Shown here: positions 32,918 through 40,573 of the stretch, one piece after another
Layout: every line of letters starts with the position of its first letter
How positions within the stretch are numbered: position 1 is the stretch's first letter
DNA from: Mycobacterium kyogaense
Lineage (GTDB): Bacteria; Actinomycetota; Actinomycetes; Mycobacteriales; Mycobacteriaceae
Assembly (NCBI RefSeq): GCF_003254575.1
Contig: NZ_QJUA01000009.1
Span: forward strand, 1 to 64,000
DNA: 64,000 nucleotides
Reading direction: 5' to 3'
Translations under genes and position numbers: made by a program
The notes under the pieces: model-generated
Databases searched by the model: none
What the model was told of the DNA's origin: nothing
What the model saw: the letters and a program-made list of their open reading frames with translations, nothing else

Positions 32918-34081
32918 TTATCTGCAAGCCGCCCTGATCGCCGCGTCCAACTCGACCGCAACCGCGTCGAGATCGGTGTCGAACAGGTCCGCATAGGTGT
33001 CCAGCGTCATCGAGGCTTTCGCGTGACCGAGCATCCGTTGCACCGCCTTTACATTGGCCCCGGCACTGATCGCCAGCGACGCCGCCGTGTGCCGCAGATC
33101 GTGGGGCGTGATCGTCGGGAACGTCTCGTCGGACTTCTGACACGTCGCGACGGCCGGCGCAAATACACGCGCACGCCAGTTGGAGTTACGCAGCACCCCG
33201 CCGCGCTGGTCGCCGAACACCAGTGCCTCCCGCGCCTTCCGGACCATCAACGCGGACAGCTCGTCAGCTAGTAGGGCTGGGAACGGCACTGAGCGACGCT
33301 CGTGGGTCTTGCCTGGTGTCCACACCAAACCGCCCGATTCGGTGACCGAGCGTGCCACGTTGACGCGGCGACGCAGCATGTCGAAGTCCTGCACCCTCAG
33401 CGCGGCCATCTCGCCCCACCGCAGACCCGTGTACGCCAAGAACCGCACGACGGTGGCGTCCCGCTCGACCGCATCCGCCAGCGCGACCACCTGCTTGTGT
33501 GTGAGGTAGCCGCGATCGGCATGCTGGCGTTTGGGCAGCTTTACGCCGTCACAGGGGTTGCGAGGGATGCGTGAGTCCTCGACGGCCGCGCCGAGCACCT
33601 GGCGTAGCAGCCCAAACGCGTTCTCGATGCCAGGGACGCCGAGACCGTCGGCCTTGAGCTTTGCCACCCATGCCCGCACGGCGGCGGTCTTGACGTCGCC
33701 GACTGCGACGCGACCCCACTGCGGCTCAACCCTGCTGTGCCAGGCACTCTTTCGTGTGGCAGCCGTCTTGGCGCTGATATGACCTTGGGATGCTGACCAC
33801 GACGAATAGACCTCCGCCACGGTGAGCACACCGGCACGTGGCGGCACGTAGGTGCCTGTCGCGACCTTCGCAGTGACCTCGGTATCGAGCCATGTCTTGG
33901 CTGCCCCTTTGGTGTCGAACGACTTGGATTGCTCGGAGCCGTGATCATCGACCCAGCGGGCCTGCCACCGGAGACCCCGCCCATACTTTGAGCTGGGCAC
34001 GCGTTTTTCGTTGCCGTGCTCGTCGCGAATTGTCTTGTGCCAGCGGTCTTCTACACCTGATCGTCGGTTGCGGCTAGTCAC
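32918..34081 (-). CDS. Tyrosine-type site-specific integrase
   Basis: A 387-residue recombinase with arm-binding N-terminus (RWQARWVDDHGSEQSKSFDT), SAM-like core-binding domain (about 85-175) and catalytic domain with Arg221 (AYTGLRWGEMAAL), His327 and Arg330 (TPHDLRHTAAS), His353 (LGHAKASMT) and Tyr363 (DTYADLF): all catalytic residues are present, so it should be active. GTG 34081 overlaps the stop of the upstream gene (TAG inside GTGACTAG), which decides the start. It should act on the tRNA-Ala att site. Confidence 0.95.
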   Translation of the reverse strand: MTSRNRRSGVEDRWHKTIRDEHGNEKRVPSSKYGRGLRWQARWVDDHGSEQSKSFDTKGAAKTWLDTEVTAKVATGTYVPPRAGVLTVAEVYSSWSASQGHISAKTAATRKSAWHSRVEPQWGRVAVGDVKTAAVRAWVAKLKADGLGVPGIENAFGLLRQVLGAAVEDSRIPRNPCDGVKLPKRQHADRGYLTHKQVVALADAVERDATVVRFLAYTGLRWGEMAALRVQDFDMLRRRVNVARSVTESGGLVWTPGKTHERRSVPFPALLADELSALMVRKAREALVFGDQRGGVLRNSNWRARVFAPAVATCQKSDETFPTITPHDLRHTAASLAISAGANVKAVQRMLGHAKASMTLDTYADLFDTDLDAVAVELDAAIRAACR

Positions 34082-34622
34082 CGATGAGTCCCTTCTCTTT
34101 GGCCAAGCTGACGTAGCGAAGCGCGGTGCGCGTGGATACGTCGAACGCCGACTTGATCGCCTCGGTGCGTGCGCCCTCGGGTGCATCGTTGTGGATCTCG
34201 GCGACCCGTTTCAACAGGTCCGGAGTCACCTTGCGCCGGGATTTGATCTGGTCGACGCGTTTGCGGTCGCGAACGTAGTTGCGCCGGTGCACGAGATTCC
34301 CGTGTTCGTCATAGTCGACACCGCTCAAACCGAATGCCTCACTGCGCAAATCGTCAATCTTGATTGCTGCTAAATCCTTTGCGCGCAAGAATGATTCACC
34401 GCCTTCAATCTCGATGCGTACGCAGCCAGGAATCCCGTCGCGGACTTCGAACACGAGTCGATAGCGAGGGGTGTTGTTGGTGTAGGTGATCTGCCGGAAT
34501 GCGTATCCATCGCCCATGGGCACGATCGTGTCGTCGGTGACGGCGACGACCGCAATCGTGTTCTTGTCGTCGTCGCAAATGAGAGTCGTCGGTGCCTCGG
34601 TCAGCACGATCCGCTCGGCCAT
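34074..34622 (-). CDS. Element protein with C-terminal helix-turn-helix, unknown
   Basis: A 182-residue protein. The N-terminal part (about 1-90) is beta-rich (TTLICDDDKNTIAVVAVTDD, YRLVFEVRDGIPGCVRIEIEGG). The C-terminus (about 120-182) is basic and helical: KVTPDLLKRVAEIHNDAP followed by RTEAIKSAFDVSTRTALRYVSLAKEKGL, which reads as a helix-turn-helix. It overlaps the integrase start by eight bases, so expression is coupled. Probably a regulator of integration or of the element's promoters; a palindrome lies 60 bases upstream of its start. Confidence 0.72.
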   Translation of the reverse strand: MAERIVLTEAPTTLICDDDKNTIAVVAVTDDTIVPMGDGYAFRQITYTNNTPRYRLVFEVRDGIPGCVRIEIEGGESFLRAKDLAAIKIDDLRSEAFGLSGVDYDEHGNLVHRRNYVRDRKRVDQIKSRRKVTPDLLKRVAEIHNDAPEGARTEAIKSAFDVSTRTALRYVSLAKEKGLIGD

Positions 34623-34681
34623 GAGCTATGCCCTCTCCGTGTATGCCATTGAGAACTTCGCTAGTGACATACGCAAACACT

Positions 34682-34697
34682 AATGGCATATGCCATT
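34682..34697. promoter_or_regulatory. Perfect 16-bp palindrome between divergent element genes
   Basis: AATGGCATATGCCATT at 34682-34697. A half-site TATGCCATT also lies at 34642-34650, 40 bases away. Both are in the 123-base gap between the integrase operon (minus) and the excisionase-like gene (plus), the expected place of the element's main operator. Confidence 0.62.
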
Positions 34698-34745
34698 GTG
34701 GTCAACACAGGCCACGATGGCAAACCGAATCAGCGAAGGACGACC

Positions 34746-34937
34746 ATGGATACGGATAACGAATATCTCAGCTGCCATGACCTGGAGGCGCTCACCGGCA
34801 CCAAGGCCAGCACGTGGCGTTACTGGGCCATGATCGGTCAAGGGCCAGCCTCGTTCAAGATCGGACGCCGCCGCGTCTGGAAGCGCGGCGTCGTCAAGGC
34901 ATGGCTGGCGGCGCAGGAAGAGGCCGCGTCGGTGTGA
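34746..34937 (+). CDS. Excisionase-like MerR-type helix-turn-helix protein
   Basis: A 63-residue protein: YLSCHDLEALTGTKASTWRYW, then GPASFKIGRRRVWKRGVVKAWL. This is the AlpA/HTH_17 pattern of excisionases: short winged helix with a basic wing (GRRRVWKR). Start ATG 34746 with GAAGGACGACC upstream; an in-frame ATG at 34683 is inside the palindrome and is rejected. It probably directs excision with the integrase or activates the element's genes. Confidence 0.82.
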   Translation: MDTDNEYLSCHDLEALTGTKASTWRYWAMIGQGPASFKIGRRRVWKRGVVKAWLAAQEEAASV

Positions 34938-35148
34938 ACATCGACGAACGTCGCCAGTACGTGTTACGTAGGTGTCGCGCACCACTAACCTGGCGACGCC
35001 AGTTGGGGTTTCGGTGCCACTCACACCATTGGGTCACCGCGTTCGACTTGCAGTTTCGTTCGGCTGCAGCAATTTACGGAAAAAAATGGATAAAAAGCGT
35101 TGTACAACAACGGTTGGCGCGCATCAGACGCCAGGTGTACATACAGCA

Positions 35149-35177
35149 GAGAGGCCCGGGGGCGGCCCGGGCCTCTC
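35149..35177 (+). terminator. Perfect 12-bp hairpin upstream of the replication gene
   Basis: GAGAGGCCCGGG (35149-35160), loop GGCGG, CCCGGGCCTCTC (35166-35177). No T run. The 325-base gap 34938-35262 that contains it also has an AT-rich block (35080-35100) and the palindrome GTTGTACAAC (35099-35108). It may be a terminator for the excisionase gene or an attenuator for replication. Confidence 0.6.
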
Positions 35178-35209
35178 GGCGCATCGATACTTTCGAAGGA
35201 GATCAATGC

Positions 35210-35266
35210 ATGACCATCGTGACAGCACCGAGGGGTGAACGCAACCGGCGCGCGGTGACGCGGTGA
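35210..35266 (+). CDS. Possible 18-residue leader peptide coupled to the replication gene
   Basis: ATG 35210 lies 8 bases after GAAGGAG and encodes MTIVTAPRGERNRRAVTR; its TGA overlaps the next GTG start (GTGA at 35263-35266). The good ribosome site and coupling are the evidence. A competing 10-residue frame starts at ATG 35206. Together with the hairpin just upstream it could control replication protein levels by attenuation. No homology basis. Confidence 0.38.
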   Translation: MTIVTAPRGERNRRAVTR

Positions 35267-36918
35267 GCAAGTCGAACGACTGCCGCCTAATGCCCTGGGA
35301 ACACTACCTGGGACTTAGTACCGAGGACGAGCCGCTGGCTAGCTGGGCTGTCTTCAGCGATCAGATTGCTCTCCATACCAGCGCATCCGACGACCAGGAC
35401 GAGTCGGTGCTGGCCGCCGAGAACATAGCCACCTTTAGTGCCTGGCGCGCGAAGCGTGATGCCACGCGGCTGGCCGCGCTCGACAGGGCACCGTCTGGGG
35501 ACCAAGCTGTCAATCGCGCGCGCGGCCTCTTGCGTTGGCGTATGGACATGTTGGCGCACACACCGCGCGGTGCCCGTGATAACGAACTCACCGCCGCAAT
35601 CTACTTCTGTGGGAAGTTCGTCAACGACGGCTTGTTGACTGAACAGGAGATCGTCGAGGCGGTCATCGACGCCGAGGCGGTCAACGGTCACGCGGCAGAC
35701 GACAACATGACCCCCGATAAGCTCACCCATACGGTCCGTCGTGGGCTCAATAAGGCGGCGCGCGAAGGCATCCACGTCGATTGGTCGCAATTTCCCGACA
35801 ACAGCACATGGACGGCCAACGAAGTGAAGGTACGCGAGAATCGTCGCCTCATAGCCGAACTGAAATCAGAGGCCGGTGAATCGAACAGTAGTGGTAACCG
35901 CCGAACCGAGAATGATTCAGTCGACGGTGACGGCGATGAGGATGTTTTGCCGCGTATGCTCACCGGCTTGTTGTGTCGATCAGACCTGAGAAACCTGCCG
36001 AAGCCAGAACCGTTGATTGACAACGTGTTAGATAAAGGTACCGTCGCGATGCTCTATGGCCACCGGGGCACCTACAAGTCCTTTATCGCTCTGGACTGGG
36101 CTGCAAGCGTGGCCACCGGACGCAAATGGCAGACCCGCGCGACAGACAAGCAGAAGACGCTTTATATCGCGGCCGAAGGGGCTTTCGGATTCGGGGGCCG
36201 CGTCGATGCCTGGGAAACCGGCTGGCACGTCGAGATCGACGACGAGATGTTCGCCGTGTGGCAGAGACCGGTCAACCTCACCCGAGCCGCTGATGTCGCC
36301 GATTTGATGGCCCTGGTGGGATGGAGCGGATACGGCTTCATCGTCGTCGACACGATGGCCCGTTGCATGGTTGGCGCCGACGAGAACAGTGCCAAGGACA
36401 CCGGACTGGTCATCGACAACATGTATCGCATCCTCGACGCCACACCAGACAGGCGAGGTGTCGTGCTGGGTGTGCACCACAGCGGCAAGGACAAGAAGAC
36501 CGTTCGTGGGTCCTCGGCGTTGGAGGACGGTGTCGACACTCTCTATCGCACCGCGCGCGACGAAATGGCTGTGCTGCTCAACCGTGAGAAGCGCAAGGAC
36601 GGCCCGGAGCTAGACGCTCATCAACTGACCCTAGACCCGATACCGGGTACCGGCTCGGTGGTCCTGAAGGCGTTCAACGCGGGCACGATTCCCGCCGAGA
36701 TGGACGACAAGACAGTGAGACTCAAGGCGTTCATGAACGAGCGCTTTCGGATCACCGGGGTCTCTCAGGCGAACCTGCGAGATATGGTGACCGGGGACGG
36801 CATGATGTCGCGGTCCACCTTCTACCGCGTTGTCGGTGAACTGGAAGAATCCGGCTGGCTAGACAATCTCGGATCGGAGAAGAGGCCGATATACCGCGTT
36901 GCTCTACCCGACGACTAG
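35263..36918 (+). CDS. RecA-fold replication protein (RepA/helicase-like AAA ATPase)
   Basis: A 551-residue protein. Residues about 80-175 form a helical domain like the C-terminal part of phage/plasmid primases (NRARGLLRWRMDML, KLTHTVRRGLNKAAREGI). A RecA-type ATPase follows: Walker A GHRGTYKS at 266-273, Walker B GFIVVDTMAR near 362, sensor VLGVHHSGKDKK. The C-terminus (about 490-550) looks like a winged helix (SRSTFYRVVGELEESGWL). This resembles RepA-like hexameric helicases of plasmids and phage satellites. GTG start with the short leader frame upstream; the iteron array begins 42 bases after its stop. Confidence 0.82.
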   Translation: MSKSNDCRLMPWEHYLGLSTEDEPLASWAVFSDQIALHTSASDDQDESVLAAENIATFSAWRAKRDATRLAALDRAPSGDQAVNRARGLLRWRMDMLAHTPRGARDNELTAAIYFCGKFVNDGLLTEQEIVEAVIDAEAVNGHAADDNMTPDKLTHTVRRGLNKAAREGIHVDWSQFPDNSTWTANEVKVRENRRLIAELKSEAGESNSSGNRRTENDSVDGDGDEDVLPRMLTGLLCRSDLRNLPKPEPLIDNVLDKGTVAMLYGHRGTYKSFIALDWAASVATGRKWQTRATDKQKTLYIAAEGAFGFGGRVDAWETGWHVEIDDEMFAVWQRPVNLTRAADVADLMALVGWSGYGFIVVDTMARCMVGADENSAKDTGLVIDNMYRILDATPDRRGVVLGVHHSGKDKKTVRGSSALEDGVDTLYRTARDEMAVLLNREKRKDGPELDAHQLTLDPIPGTGSVVLKAFNAGTIPAEMDDKTVRLKAFMNERFRITGVSQANLRDMVTGDGMMSRSTFYRVVGELEESGWLDNLGSEKRPIYRVALPDD

Positions 36919-36959
36919 CAAACCCCAAGACGCAGCGTGTCCAGAACGTCCCATGGTCA

Positions 36960-37203
36960 TGAGACGTTTTCGGTCTCAACGGGCTGAATGTCTCATCTCC
37001 GTCTCACGGTCGTCGCATGACCGCACACTCGGTGACTTGGTTTGTATCTTTCGAAACCGCCAGGTGAGAGCGACTTTCGCAGACCATTAAGTGAGCGTCC
37101 CGTCTCATCGCGTCTCACGTCGTCTCATCGCCGCCCAGGCGTCTCGTCTCACCCCCCTCTTTAGGGGGTGAGACGTGTGACGAGTTTCGGGGAGACCTGA
37201 GAC
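36960..37203. repeat. GTCTCA iteron array, candidate replication origin
   Basis: Ten copies of GTCTCA or its complement in 244 bases: forward at 36973, 36990, 37001, 37102, 37112, 37122 and 37146; reverse (TGAGAC) at 36960, 37169 and 37198. Three are exactly 10 bases apart, two are 11 apart, and 37146-37174 is a perfect 11-base inverted repeat (GTCTCACCCCC / GGGGGTGAGAC, 7-base loop) carrying two opposed iterons. The spacing on one DNA face and the position just after a replication protein gene point to an origin or copy-control locus. The 378-base gap 36919-37296 holds nothing else recognisable. Confidence 0.72.
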
Positions 37204-37296
37204 CAGGAGGCACCCCGAACACGGTTCAGGTGCAAAGTGTGTGGTCCGCCGCAGATGCGATCAACCGCGTCGCCGTCGCCTCGTACCCTCGGGCGC

Positions 37297-37684
37297 ATGC
37301 TGCTGGATGACGTACTGGCTGCCATCGCGGGGCCCTCGCTGCCCGGGGCCGCATGCCTTGGGCAGCACGAGCTTTTCGACAGGGCAGTCACCGACGAGGC
37401 TGCGCGGGAGAGCGCCCTGGCGGTGTGCCGTCGGTCCCGCGTTGGCTCGTTGCGCCGATCGGGTGGATGTGGCCAGCTTCCCGTCAGGAGCGGTGTTAGC
37501 CGGTCGGGTGGTCGGCGGCCCGAAGGCGGTTCGGCCTCCGCGACCGCCGCGCCCGAAGCTCGCCCCCGAGGAGGTCGCCGCCCGTCGCAAGGCCAGCGCC
37601 GACGCCGCGCGTCGGCGACGAGGACGCGCCCGCGTCGAAGCGCTGCGTCAGGAGCGACGGGCAGTACGACAGGCCGCGCGCTGA
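37297..37684 (+). pseudogene. Frameshifted WhiB-like / Cys-cluster protein
   Basis: Starts MLLDDVLAAIAGPSLPGAACLGQHELFD ... ALAVC in one frame (from ATG 37297) and continues ALARCADRV, then VLAGRVVGGPKAVRPPR and a basic Arg/Ala/Glu tail to TGA 37684 in the +1 frame. The switch falls within 37434-37439. Restoring two bases there would give the family's VCxxCPALxRC; the actual DNA loses that Cys. WhiB-like actinophage and element proteins have this C...CxxC...C then AGR layout. Either a real inactivation, a sequencing error or an unusual programmed shift. Confidence 0.7.
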
Positions 37685-37826
37685 GTGTCTGGAGCGGGCC
37701 GTTCCCGGGGCTGTGGGCGATGCTGGGCCACGAACTAGTCCGGGCCGGGGGTGGGTGTATCAGCCAGGGGGTTGACTCGCTCCTGAGGGCTGAGTCGGCA
37801 TGACTCAGCTCGACCCGACTGTGGGC

Positions 37827-37868
37827 ACATACGCGGCATCTGGGGGTACATACGCGGGATCTGGGGGT
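37827..37868 (+). repeat. 21-bp tandem repeat, two copies
   Basis: ACATACGCGGCATCTGGGGGT (37827-37847) followed directly by a copy with one change (37848-37868). It lies in the 301-base gap 37685-37985 ahead of the small element genes; the gap has no convincing gene. TTGACT at 37771 could be a -35 element. The repeat may be a regulator site for the 37986-39040 operon. Confidence 0.6.
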
Positions 37869-37985
37869 GCACAATGCCTTTCGTGTGCGCAATTGCAACA
37901 GAAGATGCCCCCCGACCTCTGGCGTCGGCGCAGGTAGTGGGCTTACCATCGGCGGCACAACTCAAGGTGTGAAGGACAAACTCAT

Positions 37986-38243
37986 ATGAATCATTGCCAC
38001 GCCGATGTGACGGCCCCCGGATTCGCCCTCGATGCGTACGGCGACATCATGTGCGCGGACCTGCACAACGTGCAGCATCGCCTCGACCACTATGCGACCT
38101 TTGCCGTCTCGCCCTACGGCCTCCTTAGACCATCAACGCTGCGGATCAACCGGATTCGTCTATTCGATGACCTTCAGGATGCGTTCGCCGACCTAACTGG
38201 CCAGCATCACCGACTGCTCGCTTTGGAGGGCACCGCAGCATGA
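37986..38243 (+). CDS. Small element protein, unknown (85 aa)
   Basis: MNHCHADVTAPGFALDAYGD opens a mostly helical soluble protein with the C-terminal stretch INRIRLFDDLQDAFADLTGQHH. GAAGGA lies 11 bases before ATG 37986, and its stop overlaps the next start (ATGA), both supporting that it is translated. No family recognised, no signal peptide or membrane helix. Likely part of the element's core functions. Confidence 0.6.
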   Translation: MNHCHADVTAPGFALDAYGDIMCADLHNVQHRLDHYATFAVSPYGLLRPSTLRINRIRLFDDLQDAFADLTGQHHRLLALEGTAA

Positions 38244-38668
38244 CCGAAGTAGCATTTCCGATTGGCATTGTTGCCTATGAGATTAACGTCGGCACAAGAG
38301 AGTTGGAACAACTATGTGGCGATGTCATGGTCCGCAACGAGTACGGGATGCGTTGCATCCCCGGCGATGTAGTGCGCGACCTGATTGCTGAACGTGGCGC
38401 CAAACTTGACGCGGAACGTGAGGCACGCCGACGGGACGCTGAAGACTTGGCCGAGATGAGCGAGGTCAAGAACACCCGCCGCCGTATCCGAGCCCTGCGC
38501 GCCAAGCAGGAACGCCTCGGTACCGACGGTGATGCGGAGCTATCTCAAGGCGCCATGGCCGCAGTCACTTTCGAGCATCATACGGAACGCATGGATCGGG
38601 CCGGCCTGGCTTGGCAAGAGCAGAAAGATGGCACGGGAACCTACCATCGAATAAGTGAAAGAGAGTGA
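38240..38668 (+). CDS. Element protein with charged coiled-coil segment, unknown (142 aa)
   Basis: Starts at ATG 38240 overlapping the previous stop. Residues about 50-95 are a highly charged helix (LIAERGAKLDAEREARRRDAED, then TRRRIRALRAKQERLG), likely a coiled coil; the ends (EVAFPIGIVAYEINVG; LAWQEQKDGTGTYHRIS) are compact. No enzyme motif seen. Function unknown; arrangement suggests one operon 37986-39040. Confidence 0.6.
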   Translation: MTEVAFPIGIVAYEINVGTRELEQLCGDVMVRNEYGMRCIPGDVVRDLIAERGAKLDAEREARRRDAEDLAEMSEVKNTRRRIRALRAKQERLGTDGDAELSQGAMAAVTFEHHTERMDRAGLAWQEQKDGTGTYHRISERE

Positions 38669-38674
38669 TCACCA

Positions 38675-39040
38675 ATGGAATACACTGGAGTTATCGGACC
38701 GCCGTCGCTCATGCGACACTTCGCGGCACGAGCCGCCGCCGACGAGCGAGCGCAACGTCATGCAAAGGTATCTGAATTACGCACGCGTGCAACGACACTC
38801 ATTGACCAGATCGATGACTTGCTGGCCGGTCACCAACGCCACGTCGACCATGGTCATCGGGCCGTCGATCGTCCTGCCCCGCTGTGGGATGAACAGCGCG
38901 GCGAGTCGGTTCTGTTCGGCGGGCCGCTGAATTTCCGCGACGCTCGGGGCAACGATAGCGGGCGGCAGCAGTTCGCCGCGTTTGGCGGCGAGGTCCTCGG
39001 CTTGGAGGAGCGAGCCTGCCGGATCGTCTCTGTTCGCTGA
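38675..39040 (+). CDS. Element protein, unknown (121 aa)
   Basis: MEYTGVIGPPSLMRHFAARAA is followed by a helical region (HAKVSELRTRATTLIDQIDDLLAGHQRHVDHG cut here as two helices) and the motif HRAVDRPAPLWDEQRG. AGAGAG before ATG 38675 is a fair ribosome site. The last 40 residues are low in hydrophobic pattern, so the true end or a frameshift near 38900 cannot be excluded. An opposite-strand frame across 38777-39379 competes but has no ribosome site. Confidence 0.45.
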   Translation: MEYTGVIGPPSLMRHFAARAAADERAQRHAKVSELRTRATTLIDQIDDLLAGHQRHVDHGHRAVDRPAPLWDEQRGESVLFGGPLNFRDARGNDSGRQQFAAFGGEVLGLEERACRIVSVR

Positions 39041-39651
39041 AGGGCTGTCGCACAATGAGAAGCCGTCGGTCGGGGCGCGGAGAGTCTGCACTAGAAGCGT
39101 TGAGCGGCGACAGTTCGGACCTGGAGCCAGCACGACGCTCGCGAATGTAGGCCTGTCGCGTAAGCCCACGAAATCGTCTGTTGCGCTCGGGATTTGCCAT
39201 TCTTCCGAGGCCAACGCCATCAGATGACGACGTGGGCCCCTGCGCGCCCGCGCCCCGACCGACCAGCAAACATCATGCGAACCTCGATGCCTCGGGCAAC
39301 GGTCGTCTCCCGAAGGGGGAATGTGTATTAATCGCCAAAGGTGAGCCAGGACAGTGTGATTCAGCGGTGTTTGCTGCAAGCGGTTTGGCGCTGCAGGTGA
39401 GTTTGCTGCACAGCGAATTTAATTCCTTGAGCTGCGACGATGAGGCCGTTTTCTATTGCTGCAAGTCGCCCGAGGCAGAGTCGGGGTCGCGGATATACCT
39501 GGTATTTCAGGGGTTCCGAAAAACCCTTGTCGCCCTGCACAATTTGAGACGCCAAAGATGCTGTGGGACAAAGAAATTTAGTTGGTCAGAAGGGGCCCGG
39601 GGTCGCTCCCTGATCGCGGCTCAGCGTGGGCCCCAGAGCCGGGGAGGTGTC
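39041..39651. other. Gene-poor stretch inside the element
   Basis: 611 bases between the 38675 gene and the convergent HEPN cassette. Several frames are open on both strands, but none has a good start, ribosome site or protein-like composition. It is noticeably AT-richer at 39400-39580 (for example GAATTTAATTCC) than the host DNA. It may be the remains of decayed genes. Confidence 0.5.
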
Positions 39652-40536
39652 CTACGCCACGGACAGCGACTCCAGCCGCGCGACCGCGTTCTCGGCGACG
39701 AGGAGCGCACGAAATGCCATGTCCAGCAATCGATCAGGGTTGCCTTCGGGGGTCACGCTTATCGTGCCGGTTGTCGGGTTTGGCTCAGGATCATTAACGA
39801 CCAAGGTGGAGCCCAGCGGGACCGCCCACGGTCGCGCGTGCGCGTAGCCGCTCAGCACCTGCCACGAGCTGAGCAACACCAACTCTGGGTCCCATCCGCC
39901 CACGCCTATCGCGGGTGTGCTTGTTCCCGCAGCTCGTACCATGTCGGAGTCGCTGGTCAGGCGCTGTCCATAGGTCCGACGGGTGAAAGCCGTCTCGGGC
40001 TGAAGAAGCGTATTAGCCTGTTGGACAAGCCATTCCTGGCGACGTTGCAACTCACTTCGCTGATTCTCGTAGGCGGTCCACTCCGAAGCTGGGCGCTGTT
40101 GGTGCATCGGTTCAGCGGCTGCCGTCGCCATCCACGTCAGATGCGACTTTATATCGTTGAACATGAATTCCATGGCGCGACAGCGCCGTTCGACAGTACT
40201 CTCGGCCCCCACGATCCATAGAGCAGTAGCGGCACCGGTCGCCGCCGTCCTGATAAGTGTGGCCTGCGCGTAGGGGTAAGTTTTCTCGTGCTTCCGCAGA
40301 CTCCACGCAAGAAATCGCAGGTGATCAAGGGCGCTCAGCAGAAGCTGGCACACGTCCTGACTCACAGTGCGGCGGATCGGGTGAAAGAAGACGTCATCGG
40401 CGAAAATGACTGATTTTCTGGCAATTTCGATCGATGTCAATCGAGCAATGGCCGCCTCAGTGCGGTCGGTCAGCCACTGAACGCCGGTTTCTATAGGCGT
40501 AGAGGCATCGTCGCCCCCAGTATCATTCGGGGTCAT
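39652..40536 (-). CDS. Helical protein of unknown function, partner of the HEPN protein
   Basis: A 294-residue soluble, mainly helical protein: SVSQDVCQLLLSALDHLRFLAW then SLRKHEKTYPYAQATLIRTAATGAATALWIVG and ERRCRAMEFMFNDIKSHL. The last third is less helical (GYAHARPWAVPLGSTLVVN). No known domain is certain; the pattern is reminiscent of HEPN-like or DUF5677-like helical bundles (R...H pairs such as RKHEK and RCRAMEF), but I cannot assign it. ATG 40536 follows the 40574 gene's stop by 37 bases, so the two are one operon next to attR. Confidence 0.65.
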   Translation of the reverse strand: MTPNDTGGDDASTPIETGVQWLTDRTEAAIARLTSIEIARKSVIFADDVFFHPIRRTVSQDVCQLLLSALDHLRFLAWSLRKHEKTYPYAQATLIRTAATGAATALWIVGAESTVERRCRAMEFMFNDIKSHLTWMATAAAEPMHQQRPASEWTAYENQRSELQRRQEWLVQQANTLLQPETAFTRRTYGQRLTSDSDMVRAAGTSTPAIGVGGWDPELVLLSSWQVLSGYAHARPWAVPLGSTLVVNDPEPNPTTGTISVTPEGNPDRLLDMAFRALLVAENAVARLESLSVA

Positions 40537-40573
40537 GTGGCCGCGTTTCGGTTCCGGTGACCGATTCGATAGC

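Noticed and set aside
36960..37203. CRISPR array
   Set aside because: Repeat unit is only six to eight bases with irregular spacing and both orientations; no cas genes. Iterons fit better.
39181..40221. 346-residue plus-strand frame
   Set aside because: Overlaps the 294-residue minus-strand gene, which has better composition, start and operon context; no ribosome site.
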